A DNA stretch of 64,000 nt. Origin: Opeltia flavorubescens (lineage: Eukaryota > Ascomycota > Lecanoromycetes > Teloschistales > Teloschistaceae). Shown here in pieces: positions 45,406-55,104 of this stretch. Both the position numbers and the translations under genes were made by a program. How positions within the stretch are numbered: position 1 is the first letter of the stretch; every line of letters starts with the position of its first letter. Where the stretch lies: positions 1,364,001-1,428,000 of the forward strand of contig KE546969.1 of NCBI GenBank assembly GCA_000442125.1, written 5' to 3'. The notes beneath the pieces are model-generated. The model did not search any database and had not been told where the DNA came from. It worked only from the letters and a program-made list of their open reading frames with translations.

Positions 45406-45860
45406 CACCTTGAAGGAAATACAATGCAACAGTCGTAATTAGCCAGGCGAGTATTGTTGCTCAGAGCCAAGGTATAACGATGCGTCGGGGTTGACACACC
45501 TGAGGAATAAGGATATGGAAGATGAGGACGTCATAATCTTTTCTATTTGACTGCGGTTCCTTTCATGAGCATCGAAATGTCGTACCTGCGTCACGGGTAG
45601 GGCTGCAGTTTGATATGTACGTCATATGATGATGATCAATTTTCTAACTACTTACGGAATGACATCAGGCGCGGATCAATCCTGAGCTCGAGCCTAAGAA
45701 CAATGCTCAGCCAATGAGTTTTTCTGGCATTACGTATGTCAGAGGATATCACGGAAGCGAAGGGTTTGGAAATGGACATAGCAAAATATACCTTCTCCCA
45801 TGATCCTGAGAATAACCACAGCAAATCTCCTTATAAACGCCAGATCCTGAGCAAGCAAAG
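45406..45860. other. Intergenic, promoter side of the antiporter gene
   Basis: 455 bp between tandem leftward genes. A possible non-coding 5' exon with GTAAGT near 45650-45660 may belong to the antiporter transcript. No other feature seen. Confidence 0.4.
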
Positions 45861-47079
45861 CTATTTCCTAGCCTGTTCGCGTTCTACCTCATACATAAAA
45901 TCGAAATAACCTTTGTCAAAGTGGTGTACACGAACGTACCCGTCTTCTCCTCCACTCGCATATCCTCTACCCTGGGGATCCACAGCCACCGTGTTGAGAG
46001 GTCCAAAATGACCTTTTACTCTGCCGATCTCGTCCTCGAAGATGCGATGGTAGAATCGTGCTTCAAATTTGCCCTGCCGCGATGACGTTGTTGTGACGTC
46101 CATGGCCGCTTGACCTCCACCTAGGATAACAAAGTCTTTCTTTGGTGTGATTGCTGCCGTGTTCAGGGGCGTGTCGGCAACGTAGATTTTGAGTACCTCT
46201 AGTGTCCGAGCGGATGATACCTACGGTGCTTAGCTACTGCCAGAACTGTAAGTTATGAGCAACGTACTTTGGCAGTTTTGTCTTTCGAAGAAGTTATGAA
46301 GTAGGTTCGATCTGGCGACCACTGAAGGTCCGTGACAGGCATGTCGAGTTCGTGTGCTCCGGTATTGTGTATGACCTCGCCGGTCTGTGGGTCTCAGCAG
46401 TTGTCATTGAAGTTGTAAAGGGCTGGCTTATTACCTTTGCATCATACTGTGATATCGAGCCATCCTCATGCCCGGCGATGATGTATTTCGAGAGATAGCT
46501 CCAGCCAGCGACAGTCGCTTTGCTCTCATCGCACGTTATTGTGAGGCTTCGCTCGTCGGTCTGCTCTGCATTCACGTCGACCTTGATATCGAGCACAACG
46601 ATGGTTCCTAGATAACCCATGCGCTTTTCGGTGACGGCTAGTAGCTGAGTGCCATCTTCGGAGAATTCGACTCTCTTGACGGCGGTATTGAAATCCCAGA
46701 CTTTGACGCATTTCCCTGACCGCACATCCCAAAGACGTACAGTGTTATCTGCAGCTCCGCTTGCAAGGAGTGTAGTCGAAGGATCCACATCGACGGTCCA
46801 AAGAGCACCTTGATGTCCATGGTATGTTCCCAAGCGCTCTCCATTCGCTGAAAACCAGGCGCATATCACCTGGTCTTTTGCCGTCGAGAAGAGTATGTCG
46901 CCATCTTTAGTGTACCTGGAGATCGATGAGCAAAATGTTTCTAGATGAGGGTTGCTGAAGTTAAGGACTCACCGAATCTGCGTTAAGGCTCGTTCCTACA
47001 GAAAATGGGAATCAGCGATATTCAGCACTACAGCCTAATTTTCTCAACATACATGACCCTGTAATAGTATTGGTCTCAT
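45861..47079 (-). CDS. tif34: Translation initiation factor eIF3 subunit i
   Basis: Exons complement(join(45861..46220, 46268..46384, 46435..46915, 46973..46995, 47053..47079)), 335 residues, as expected for eIF3i. It is a seven-bladed WD40 propeller that binds eIF3b and helps the 40S scanning complex. The start [25 protein letters not shown] is spread over a 27-nt exon, a 23-nt exon and the third exon. WD features: [94 protein letters not shown]. The family end [15 protein letters not shown] is intact. Divergent from the C1-THF synthase gene, with a small foldback element in the shared upstream DNA. Confidence 0.95.
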
Positions 47080-47439
47080 TGTGGATCGTGGTCTGTATTT
47101 CTCAAGAAAAGAAAAAACTTTATATAGGTTTCGCAAACCAAAGATAAGATATCGCTTCTGACACGCCAAGACTGAGCTATCCGACCCACATGTCTCGACC
47201 CTTCTCGCGGGGTAAAAAATAATTTGGACACTCTTAGGGCAAAAAAACGAGATTAGGTGTCCAAATTATTTTTTACCCCGCGAGCCCTTCTTCCTAAGCA
47301 TTTTGCAGTAGGGCGTAGAATATTGGGCGGTTGATGGGCTTGGACTTCTGCTATGACTTGCTCCTGGCGAGCGACGTAGGCATTGTTGCGCAATTTTCAT
47401 AATTTGACTCCAGCAGGTAGCGCGACAGATTTGCAAGGG
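47080..47439. promoter_or_regulatory. Shared divergent promoter (TIF34 / C1-THF synthase) carrying a foldback insertion
   Basis: 360 bp separate the two starts. About 80 bp of this are taken up by the perfect inverted repeat at 47204-47284, so both promoters must work on what remains on either side (about 125 bp on the TIF34 side, 155 bp on the other). Confidence 0.55.
47204..47284. mobile_element. Short foldback / MITE-like element: 28-bp perfect inverted repeat
   Basis: The left arm 47204-47231 (CTCGCGGGGTAAAAAATAAT...) and right arm 47257-47284 are exact reverse complements over 28 bp; the loop is 25 nt (47232-47256). A 7-bp direct repeat CCCTTCT lies at 47199-47205 and 47285-47291, overlapping the left arm by 2 bp, as a target-site duplication might. 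The perfect arms suggest a recent insertion or active maintenance. It has no coding capacity. A transcription-termination hairpin is the other reading but makes little sense between two divergent starts. Confidence 0.55.
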
Positions 47440-50400
47440 ATGATGCAGAGTGCCCGTTTGAGGAGATCATCCGAGGTCATCCAACAGCTCGGCCCATGCA
47501 ACAGTACCCTGCCCTTCCGTTCCCGATTACCAGACAGTAACAGCTTATCCACCTGCTCACGCAACCTTTACTACGTCACAAAAAAGAGTCCAACCCGGAC
47601 ATATAGCAATGATCATACAGTAAGACAGCTGCGGCAGTTGAATCGGAGGTCTTTCGCTAGCAGCGTGAAGATCATGGCTGCAGAACGTATTGACGGCACG
47701 GCTATTGCCAAAGCAATACGAGACAGGGTCAATTCAGACATTAAACATACACAGCAAACGAACCCACGATATAAGCCTGCCTTGACCATTGTACAGGTTG
47801 GCGATCGCTCGGACTCTAGTACTTATGTGCGCATGAAATTAAAGGCAGCAGAAGAAGCCAACATCATCTGCAGCATTGTCCATTACCCAGAGTCGATCAC
47901 CGAGGCTGAGCTTTTGCACAATATCATAAGATTCAACAATGATCCTACAATACATGGCATCCTTGTACAACTACCCGTTCCCAAGCATATCTCAGAGCAT
48001 GCCGTTACGTCTGCTGTAGTGGAAGAGAAAGATGTTGATGGTTTTGGGGCAAGGAATATTGGCGAACTCTCCAAACGTGGAGGGCGTCCATTGTTCATAC
48101 CTTGTACGCCAAAAGGAGTCATGGTCTTGCTCGAGGAAAGTGGCGTTGAGTTGAAGGGCAAGAAAGCGGTCGTCCTCGGAAGAAGTGATATCGTGGGCAG
48201 TCCTGTGAGTTCGCTGCTAAGAAATGCAGACGCTACAGTGACAGTCTGTCATTCGCGAACACAAAACTTGCAAGATGAGCTGAAGGCTGCTGATGTAGTG
48301 ATTGCTGCGATTGGTAAACCAGAGTATGTCAAAGGTGACTGGTTGAAATCTGGTGCTGTTGTAATCGATGTTGGGACCAACTTTATTCCGGACCAAAGTA
48401 AGAAGTCTGGTCAAAGAATGGTTGGAGACGTGGAATACGACTCCGCCGCCCAGGTCGCTTCGAAAATCACACCTGTACCGGGAGGGGTTGGTCCTATGAC
48501 GATTGCAATGCTTCTGCAAAATGTTGTCAATGCTGCGACGGCATATTTTGAAAAACAAAAATCCAGACACATCGCACCACTACCGCTACAATTGCTGACC
48601 CCAGTCCCATCAGATATTGCTGTCTCACGAGCGCAGCGGCCAAAGCCGATTACCCGAGTTGCAGAGGAAATCGGAATTGCACCTCATGAGCTTGAACCAT
48701 ATGGTGCTTCGAAGGCCAAAGTCGACCTGACCCTATTAGAGCGTCTCGGCCACAGAAGAAATGGCCGTTACGTCTTGGTTGCTGGCATAACACCTACGCC
48801 ATTGGGCGAGGGAAAATCAACGACTACCGTTGGTCTGACACAGGCCCTTGCCGGCCACCTTGGCCGCATAGCTTTTGCGAATGTACGGCAGCCAAGTCAA
48901 GGTCCGACTTTCGGTATCAAAGGAGGCGCCGCAGGTGGTGGATACAGTCAGGTCATACCTATGGAAGAGTTTAATCTGCACCTTACGGGCGATATCCACG
49001 CCGTCTCCGCGGCGAATAATCTACTGGCAGCGGCGATTGAGACCAGAATGTTTCACGAAGCGACACAGAAGGACAAGCCGCTTTATAATCGTCTCGTATC
49101 CACGAAGAAAGGAAAGAGAGAATTTCAGCCGATCATGTACCGCCGCCTAAGAAAGCTCGGGATCACCAAGACAGACCCCAACGAGTTGACCGATGACGAA
49201 GTCCACCGGTTTGCACGATTAGATATTGATCCGGACACCATCACCTGGCGGCGGGTACTCGATGTCAACGATCGACATCTCAGAGGAATCACCATAGGCA
49301 CTGCGCCTACGGAGAAAGGTTTGTCGAGGGAGACAAGCTTTGATATCTCTGTCGCAAGTGAATGTATGGCCATCCTTGCGCTCAGTAATAATTTAGCAGA
49401 TATGCGAGAAAGACTGGGCCGCATGGTCGTAGCAACTTCGAGAAACGGGGATCCAGTCACTTGCGATGATATAGGTGCAGGGGGTGCTCTCACGGCGTTG
49501 ATGAAGGACGCTATCAAGCCGAATCTTATGCAGACTCTTGAGGGCACGCCAGTCTTTGTGCATGCAGGGCCCTTTGCAAACATTAGCATTGGGGCTTCAT
49601 CCGTGCTGGCAGATAAGCTTGCGCTGAAACTTGCAGGTACAGAGGAAGACGAAGATCATAATGAGAAAACCGGCTTTGTTGTCACGGAAGCAGGCTTCGA
49701 CTTTACCATGGGCGGAGAACGATTTTTCAACATCAAATGCCGCTCATCCGGTTTGGTGCCAGATGTTGTAGTGGTGGTGGCTACGGTAAGAGCATTGAAA
49801 GTTCATGGCGGAGGACCCGACATTGCACCCGGAGCAGCTCTCCACGAAATATACCGTACCGAAAATGTTGAAATCCTCCGCAAGGGATGCGTAAATCTTA
49901 GGAAACACATATCCAATGCAAGGGAATTTGGTGTCCCAGTTGTTGTCGCAATCAACAAGTTTGAAACAGATACAGAAGCTGAGATTTCTATTGTACGAGA
50001 GGAAGCCCTTGCTGCAGGGGCTGTTGATGCTATTCCGGCAAATCACTGGGCTGAAGGTGGGAAAGGAGCTGTGGATTTGGCAAAAGGTGTCATCGCTGCA
50101 AGCGAGAAAGAGAAAAACTTCAAGCTGTTGTACGACTTGGACGATACGGTCCAGGAGCGAATTGAGAAGATCGGCAAGATCATGTATGGCGCCGAGAAAG
50201 TGGAATTCAGCGAATTAGCACAGAAGAAAGTGGACACCTATCAGAAGCAAGGCTTTGGTAACCTGCCAATATGTATAGCAAAAACACAATATTCGTTGAG
50301 CCACGATCCATCGCTCAAAGGAGCGCCAACGGGCTTCACGGTACCTATAAGGGATGTCCGGCTGGCGGTTGGTGCTGGATACCTGTGAGCCCCCCTGGAA

Positions 50401-50541
50401 ATATTCTTAGTGACATGACTGATGCAGTCTAGGTACGCTTTGGCTGCCGATATCCAGACTATTCCTGGTCTCCCGACAGCTCCAGGCTACCTTAATGTTG
50501 ATGTTGATCCAGACACAGGAGAGATCGATGGCTTGTTCTGA
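47440..50541 (+). CDS. Trifunctional C1-tetrahydrofolate synthase (mitochondrial, with possible cytosolic form)
   Basis: Exons join(47440..50384, 50433..50541), 1017 residues; the 48-nt intron joins AVGAGY-L-YALAADIQTIPGLP. One polypeptide carries methylene-THF dehydrogenase/cyclohydrolase (about 80-390) and formate-THF ligase (about 400-1017) activities, linking one-carbon units to purine and thymidylate synthesis. Motifs: YVRMKLKAAEE (catalytic Lys), KAVVLGRSDIVGSPV, PVPGGVGPMTIAML, then the ligase P-loop TPLGEGKSTTT (near 452) and ERFFNIKCR. The first 75 residues are Arg/Ser-rich with few acids, a good mitochondrial presequence. An in-frame Met at 47674 (KIMAAERIDG) would give a 939-residue form close in length to cytosolic Ade3, so one gene may serve both compartments. 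Met at 47443 is an equivalent first start. A long frame opens further up but has no ATG. Confidence 0.95.
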
Positions 50542-51050
50542 GGCCTTGTAGTGCTCTCTTCCCTATTGACGACCTAATTTCAACAACCGACCATAGCGGA
50601 AATTTTTATGATGCAATACCGGTATATTCTACATATACCTCGAGAACTCCGCAGCCCTTCTCAACGGATGCTGCGTGGCGGAGCAACAGACGATGTCAGC
50701 CAGCGGGCTCACATTGCCTGCAGTCGGCAAATGGCGTGACGGATGCCGGGCTCTACAAGCGGCTCACTCCAGTATCTAGAACGACAATAATGATATGAAT
50801 GAAAACGCCAAGCATGGTATAGGCAGCATGTGAAACCACAGAAGAATGCCATACGTCCACCTTCAAGACATATCGATGGATGGCTTTAACGAAGACCTGG
50901 ACGTTTGCAAATCGATTTTTAGTGCGATTGTACCTCTACATTTAACATCATCCGAATAGAAGTGGCAGTGGGATTCGATACCCAGAAGCTGTTTGACTCG
51001 ATTTCGTTTGTGCTAAATTGATGCTCTCCCATTGCACCCTCCCTATCACT
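50542..51050. other. Convergent intergenic region
   Basis: 509 bp between the C1-THF synthase stop and the stop of the small secreted-protein gene on the other strand. No frame or repeat worth calling. Confidence 0.45.
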
Positions 51051-51602
51051 TCAGATCTTCTCGCCATACACGAGGAGATACCACGGCTGACCGTCAACTA
51101 ATTGCACCCATCCGGCTCCGTTCTTGACCTCGCATTCCTTCATGACCGTTATAGCATATCCTGCGATATCTTTATCAGTGATCGTTATCTTGCTTTGTCC
51201 CGTGGTCTTCTTCAAGTCGATGTGACATCCACCAGCTCCGAAGCGTGTAAGAGGCTCGCTGTAAGTTTTTGGGTCCGTTGAAGTGTCCGAGTAGTAGAGC
51301 TCGGCTAAGGCTTGACCGCAGAGTCTTTCACTTACGGGGAAGAGGCGAGAGTTGGTGATGCAGTGGACGGAGTCCCAGGGGGGTTCTGGAGATGGTGGCG
51401 GTTGGGGTGGTTTTGGTTTCGGTTTTGGACGTGTTAAAGTGCCATTGGGGGATGAGCTCTGCTCATCAGGGAGAATCAAGAGATCGGACGGTATAATGAG
51501 AGGATGTGTGAGCACAGGTACGAAGAAGAAAGTCACGAGGAGAAGGGAGAGAAAAGGAGCCACTAGCGGTCTTTTCCTCAGTCCTGATGAAGTTTGGGAC
51601 AT
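51051..51602 (-). CDS. Small secreted protein with Pro-rich hinge
   Basis: 183 residues, one exon. A hydrophobic N-terminal segment (VAPFLSLLLVTFFFVPVLT) after a basic start serves as signal peptide. Residues about 55-75 form a Pro/Lys hinge (RPKPKPKPPQPPPSPEPPWD). The C-terminal 105 residues hold four Cys (SVHCITN, ERLCGQA, GGCHIDL, KECEVKN), which could make two disulfides, and end GQPWYLLVYGEKI. Small Cys-containing secreted domains of this kind are common in plant-associated and saprotrophic fungi; no function is known to me. Its promoter region is shared with the isocitrate dehydrogenase gene. Confidence 0.7.
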   Translation of the reverse strand: MSQTSSGLRKRPLVAPFLSLLLVTFFFVPVLTHPLIIPSDLLILPDEQSSSPNGTLTRPKPKPKPPQPPPSPEPPWDSVHCITNSRLFPVSERLCGQALAELYYSDTSTDPKTYSEPLTRFGAGGCHIDLKKTTGQSKITITDKDIAGYAITVMKECEVKNGAGWVQLVDGQPWYLLVYGEKI

Positions 51603-52429
51603 GATTCATTCACATTAAAAGGGGCTAATCGATTGAGAAAGCTGGCGTGAGGAGATCATACAGATTCGAAGCTCTAAACATGGAATGGAAATGCATAGAT
51701 AAGGTTAGACATTCCACAGATATTACTTCATATACCGCATGGATCCGCCTATGCGAAGCAAGCGGCTATTATACCTGGCGCATAGATGTAAGTATATCGA
51801 TGATCGCGCTTCATCGACGAGGAGCAAAGCGAGCTTGCAATTTTGGCCATTGATAATGAAGGTACAAGGGCTTTCTAACCAGGTCTAATCCTAATCTCCT
51901 TTCCATTCGACTGCTTCGTGCTATAATTTCGATACCATGACAGGGCAAGATGGGATACGGAAGTGCAAGAGCGGTAGACGAGATCAAACTTGACCGAATA
52001 TATACCACTAATGGTTATTCAACGACGATCTGGTAACGGACTAAACATAAGTGAAGAAAAAGTGAAGCTTTGCTACGACATTCGAGCCCACACGGCCCAA
52101 TGTTTGTTTGTTGTATATAGACGCCCACTTCCATCGGCTTATCCTCGGAAGAAAGTTGCGACGAAACGGGGCAACAATCTTCCGTGCATGAAATTGCAGC
52201 TTACAGCATTAGTATTGAGTCCAAAAAGCTTCGTACACACCTTAATTCTATGATTGATATCTGTCTATAGCTGTAGTTCAAAAGCTGTTCGCTGCTCTTG
52301 TAGTTCTCCTTGACCGTGCCTGCATCAGACGACAGGGATCTGCAACCGAGGCACGCTTATGACGTTTTGCGGGGAAAGTCGATTTATTTCAGCAATAGTT
52401 GACAGAGCGTGTCCACGCTTCAGACCACG
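51603..52429. promoter_or_regulatory. Divergent intergenic region (secreted protein / NADP-IDH)
   Basis: 827 bp between outward-facing genes. Short frames (51647-52253) lack protein character. No repeat or RNA gene identified. Confidence 0.45.
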
Positions 52430-53824
52430 ATGAACGCCCGATGGGGGCTTGGCTCGTACCAATTGACATCGTCAATAAGCTCGGTCAGTCCTCGAAGCTT
52501 CTCAGGTCCTTGTATACGATTTTCACAAGCAAGACCCCTCTATCCTCTTCAACGAACAGCCAGAAGTATGGCCTCCACAACCAACAAAATTATGGTCAAG
52601 AACCCCATTGTCGAGCTCGATGGCGATGAGATGACCCGCATAATCTGGAAGGACATCAAAGACAAATTCATTCATCCCTACCTCGCCGTTGACCTTAAAT
52701 ACTACGACCTCGGCCTTCCCTCCCGCGATGCTACTGACGATCAAGTAACTATCGACGCCGCCAATGCCATCAAGAAGTACAGCGTCGGCGTCAAATGCGC
52801 AACCATTACCCCGGACGAAGCCCGCGTCAAGGAGTTCAATCTGAAGAAGATGTGGCTTAGTCCCAATGGCACGATACGCAATATACTTGGCGGGACGGTG
52901 TTCAGGGAACCGATTGTAATACCAAGGATCCCAAGGCTGGTACCTGGCTGGAAAAAACCAATTATCATCGGGAGACATGCTTTTGGGGATCAGTACCGGG
53001 CCAAAGATCTTGTTGCACCGGGAAAAGGGACCTTAGAGATGGTCTATACGCCACACAATGGGGAACCACAGAGGATAAAGGTCTTCGAGTTTGGAGAGGA
53101 GGGAGGTGTGGCGCAGACACAGTATAACACTGATGAATCGATACGAGGGTTCGCGCATGCGAGCTTCAAGTTGGCGATATTGAAGGGATTGCCGCTGTAT
53201 CTGAGCACGAAAAACACGATATTGAAGAAGTATGACGGAAGATTCAAGGATATATTCCAGGAAGTCTACGAGAGTGGGGAATTTGGATATAAGAAGTCCC
53301 TTGAAGAAAAAGGGGCGTGGTACGAGCATCGATTGATCGATGACATGGTCGCGCAGATGATGAAGAGCTCTGGAGGCTTCATCATGGCCCTGAAGAACTA
53401 CGATGGGGATGTTCAGTCTGACATTGTCGCTCAAGGGTTTGGGTCCTTGGGACTGATGACGAGTGTCTTGATCACACCAGATGGAAAAACTTACGAATCG
53501 GAAGCGGCGCACGGGACTGTGACGAGGCATTTCCGCGCGCATCAGAGAGGGGAGGAGACGAGTACGAATCCTATTGCAAGTATATTCGCTTGGACAAGAG
53601 GACTTGTGCAAAGGGGTGAATTAGACGGAACCCCAGACGTCGTGGCCTTCGCCGAGAGTTTAGAGAAAGCATGTATAGACGTCGTGGACGAGGAAGGAAT
53701 CATGACGAAGGATCTGGTGATTGCAACTGGGAAAAAAGGGGAACGATCCGAGTATGCGACAACAACAGAATATCTGGATGCGGTAGAGAGGAGGATGAAG
53801 GCGAATCTGAAGGAAAGGTTATGA
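52430..53824 (+). CDS. NADP-dependent isocitrate dehydrogenase (mitochondrial, with possible cytosolic/peroxisomal form)
   Basis: 464 residues, no introns. It oxidises isocitrate to 2-oxoglutarate and makes NADPH. Family motifs: [81 protein letters not shown] and [12 protein letters not shown]. The first 45 residues are Arg/Ser-rich without acids (mitochondrial presequence). An in-frame Met at 52568 ([14 protein letters not shown]) opens a form without it. The C-terminus is KERL, which only weakly resembles a peroxisomal PTS1; in Aspergillus idpA, alternative starts give mitochondrial and peroxisomal enzymes. The lack of introns is unusual next to its neighbours. The frame also extends seven codons above 52430 but without an ATG. 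Confidence 0.95.
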   Translation: MNARWGLGSYQLTSSISSVSPRSFSGPCIRFSQARPLYPLQRTARSMASTTNKIMVKNPIVELDGDEMTRIIWKDIKDKFIHPYLAVDLKYYDLGLPSRDATDDQVTIDAANAIKKYSVGVKCATITPDEARVKEFNLKKMWLSPNGTIRNILGGTVFREPIVIPRIPRLVPGWKKPIIIGRHAFGDQYRAKDLVAPGKGTLEMVYTPHNGEPQRIKVFEFGEEGGVAQTQYNTDESIRGFAHASFKLAILKGLPLYLSTKNTILKKYDGRFKDIFQEVYESGEFGYKKSLEEKGAWYEHRLIDDMVAQMMKSSGGFIMALKNYDGDVQSDIVAQGFGSLGLMTSVLITPDGKTYESEAAHGTVTRHFRAHQRGEETSTNPIASIFAWTRGLVQRGELDGTPDVVAFAESLEKACIDVVDEEGIMTKDLVIATGKKGERSEYATTTEYLDAVERRMKANLKERL

Positions 53825-54163
53825 TATCTGACGGATGGAAAACCTATGTCATCATAATGGCCACAAACCGACTGTATATATTTTGATCTACTCACTACTC
53901 AGTGTCTGTATAAGGGCGAAGGATTCTGTAATACTAATGCTTCTCATCTGGCTACAGTGTCACATGCAGATGCACACAAAATACTAGTTGAGAGAAAATG
54001 ATGCTCAAGAATGTCGATTCTTCGAGTAATCCCAAGCACTTTTTGCAAGGTTCGATCATTCCCCTATGCTGTCTACCGCTAAGAGTCAATCATGCCATCA
54101 TAACCGCCACCATCATGCTTCTATCAGCCCTTCATTCCCGTGACTCCAGCAGAAACCATTCAT
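53825..54163. other. Convergent intergenic region
   Basis: 339 bp between two stop codons on opposite strands; 3' UTRs only. Confidence 0.45.
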
Positions 54164-54719
54164 TCATTTCTTAGCTTTACTTGACGACGCCTTCGCTGGC
54201 TCTTCGTCCAGTGGCTTTCCTGTCTTCGGGCTAATCTTGAGGACTCTAGCGACCTTGTTGAGTAGCTGCTGGTTCTTGATCGCCTGACCGCTTTCCAGAG
54301 TCTTGATGTCGTTGGCAGGGACGTTGCACTTCTTGGCGAGGTCGGCCTGAGTCATCTTGTAACCTTCTTCGCCGCGACGATTTCGGATGGCGGCACCAAT
54401 GTCAGCGCTGACTTTCTGGACCGGGACAATGTCATCGGAGCGATCGACTTTGGTGAGACGTTGGCCTTCGACACCGGATTTACTGCTCTTTTGTGGGGTT
54501 AGTCGGATGTTTTCGAGGTGAATATCTGTGAAATTACGATGATGAAGGTTTGAATGAACTTACTGGGTTTCCTGCTGTGAATTTCTTCTCGGTGCCGACG
54601 ATGTTACCGCTCCGCTGAGCAGCATTGAGAGCGGCCTTTCCACGGACAACAGTTTCCCGCTGCGATGCGCCGCCAGTAACCTTACTGCCAATCTTGGTCA
54701 CAGTATCCCAATCGTCCAT
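54164..54719 (-). CDS. mbf1: Multiprotein bridging factor 1
   Basis: Exons complement(join(54164..54487, 54564..54719)), 159 residues; the 76-nt intron (GTAAGT, GACTAAC branch, AAAAG) joins [24 protein letters not shown]1 is a coactivator linking TBP to bZIP activators and also a guard against ribosomal frameshifting at collided ribosomes. The N-terminal MBF1 domain ([23 protein letters not shown]) and C-terminal helix-turn-helix ([32 protein letters not shown]) are both complete. The Lys/Ser-rich tail (KASSSKAKK) is family-typical. Divergent from the DUF1365 gene. Confidence 0.95.
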
Positions 54720-55104
54720 GATGTTTGCTTAGGCGGTTTGATTCGAGGCTGTAGGAGGGTGCAAAGTGGATTCCTCCAAATTTTGTGCTTTGATTTTGTG
54801 GATGACCTTCTGAGACTTTATGCTGAGGTTAACAGGGTTCAGTGATGTGGTAAGAAAATGTAGCGGAAGCAACACGTAGAGAGTAGAAATCGATAAGAGG
54901 TGTGACTCCGTGTCTTGGCATCGATGACGCTAGAGATTAGATTAGCATAGATTAGAGTATGGCATCAGCAACGTTCACTTCGGGACCGAGCGGACATTGT
55001 ACTGGTGCTGCTAGACGTCTGGTGGCGAATGTCGCAATAGAATATCATTTCTTTCATATCTCAGTCTCATCTCAAGGTCCGGATAATTGGGATTGTTTCA
55101 TTTG
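54720..55104. promoter_or_regulatory. Shared divergent promoter (MBF1 / DUF1365 gene)
   Basis: 385 bp between the two starts. AT-rich runs GATTAGATTAGCATAGATTAGAG (about 54936-54958, a short GATTAG repeat) are the only visible pattern. Confidence 0.45.
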
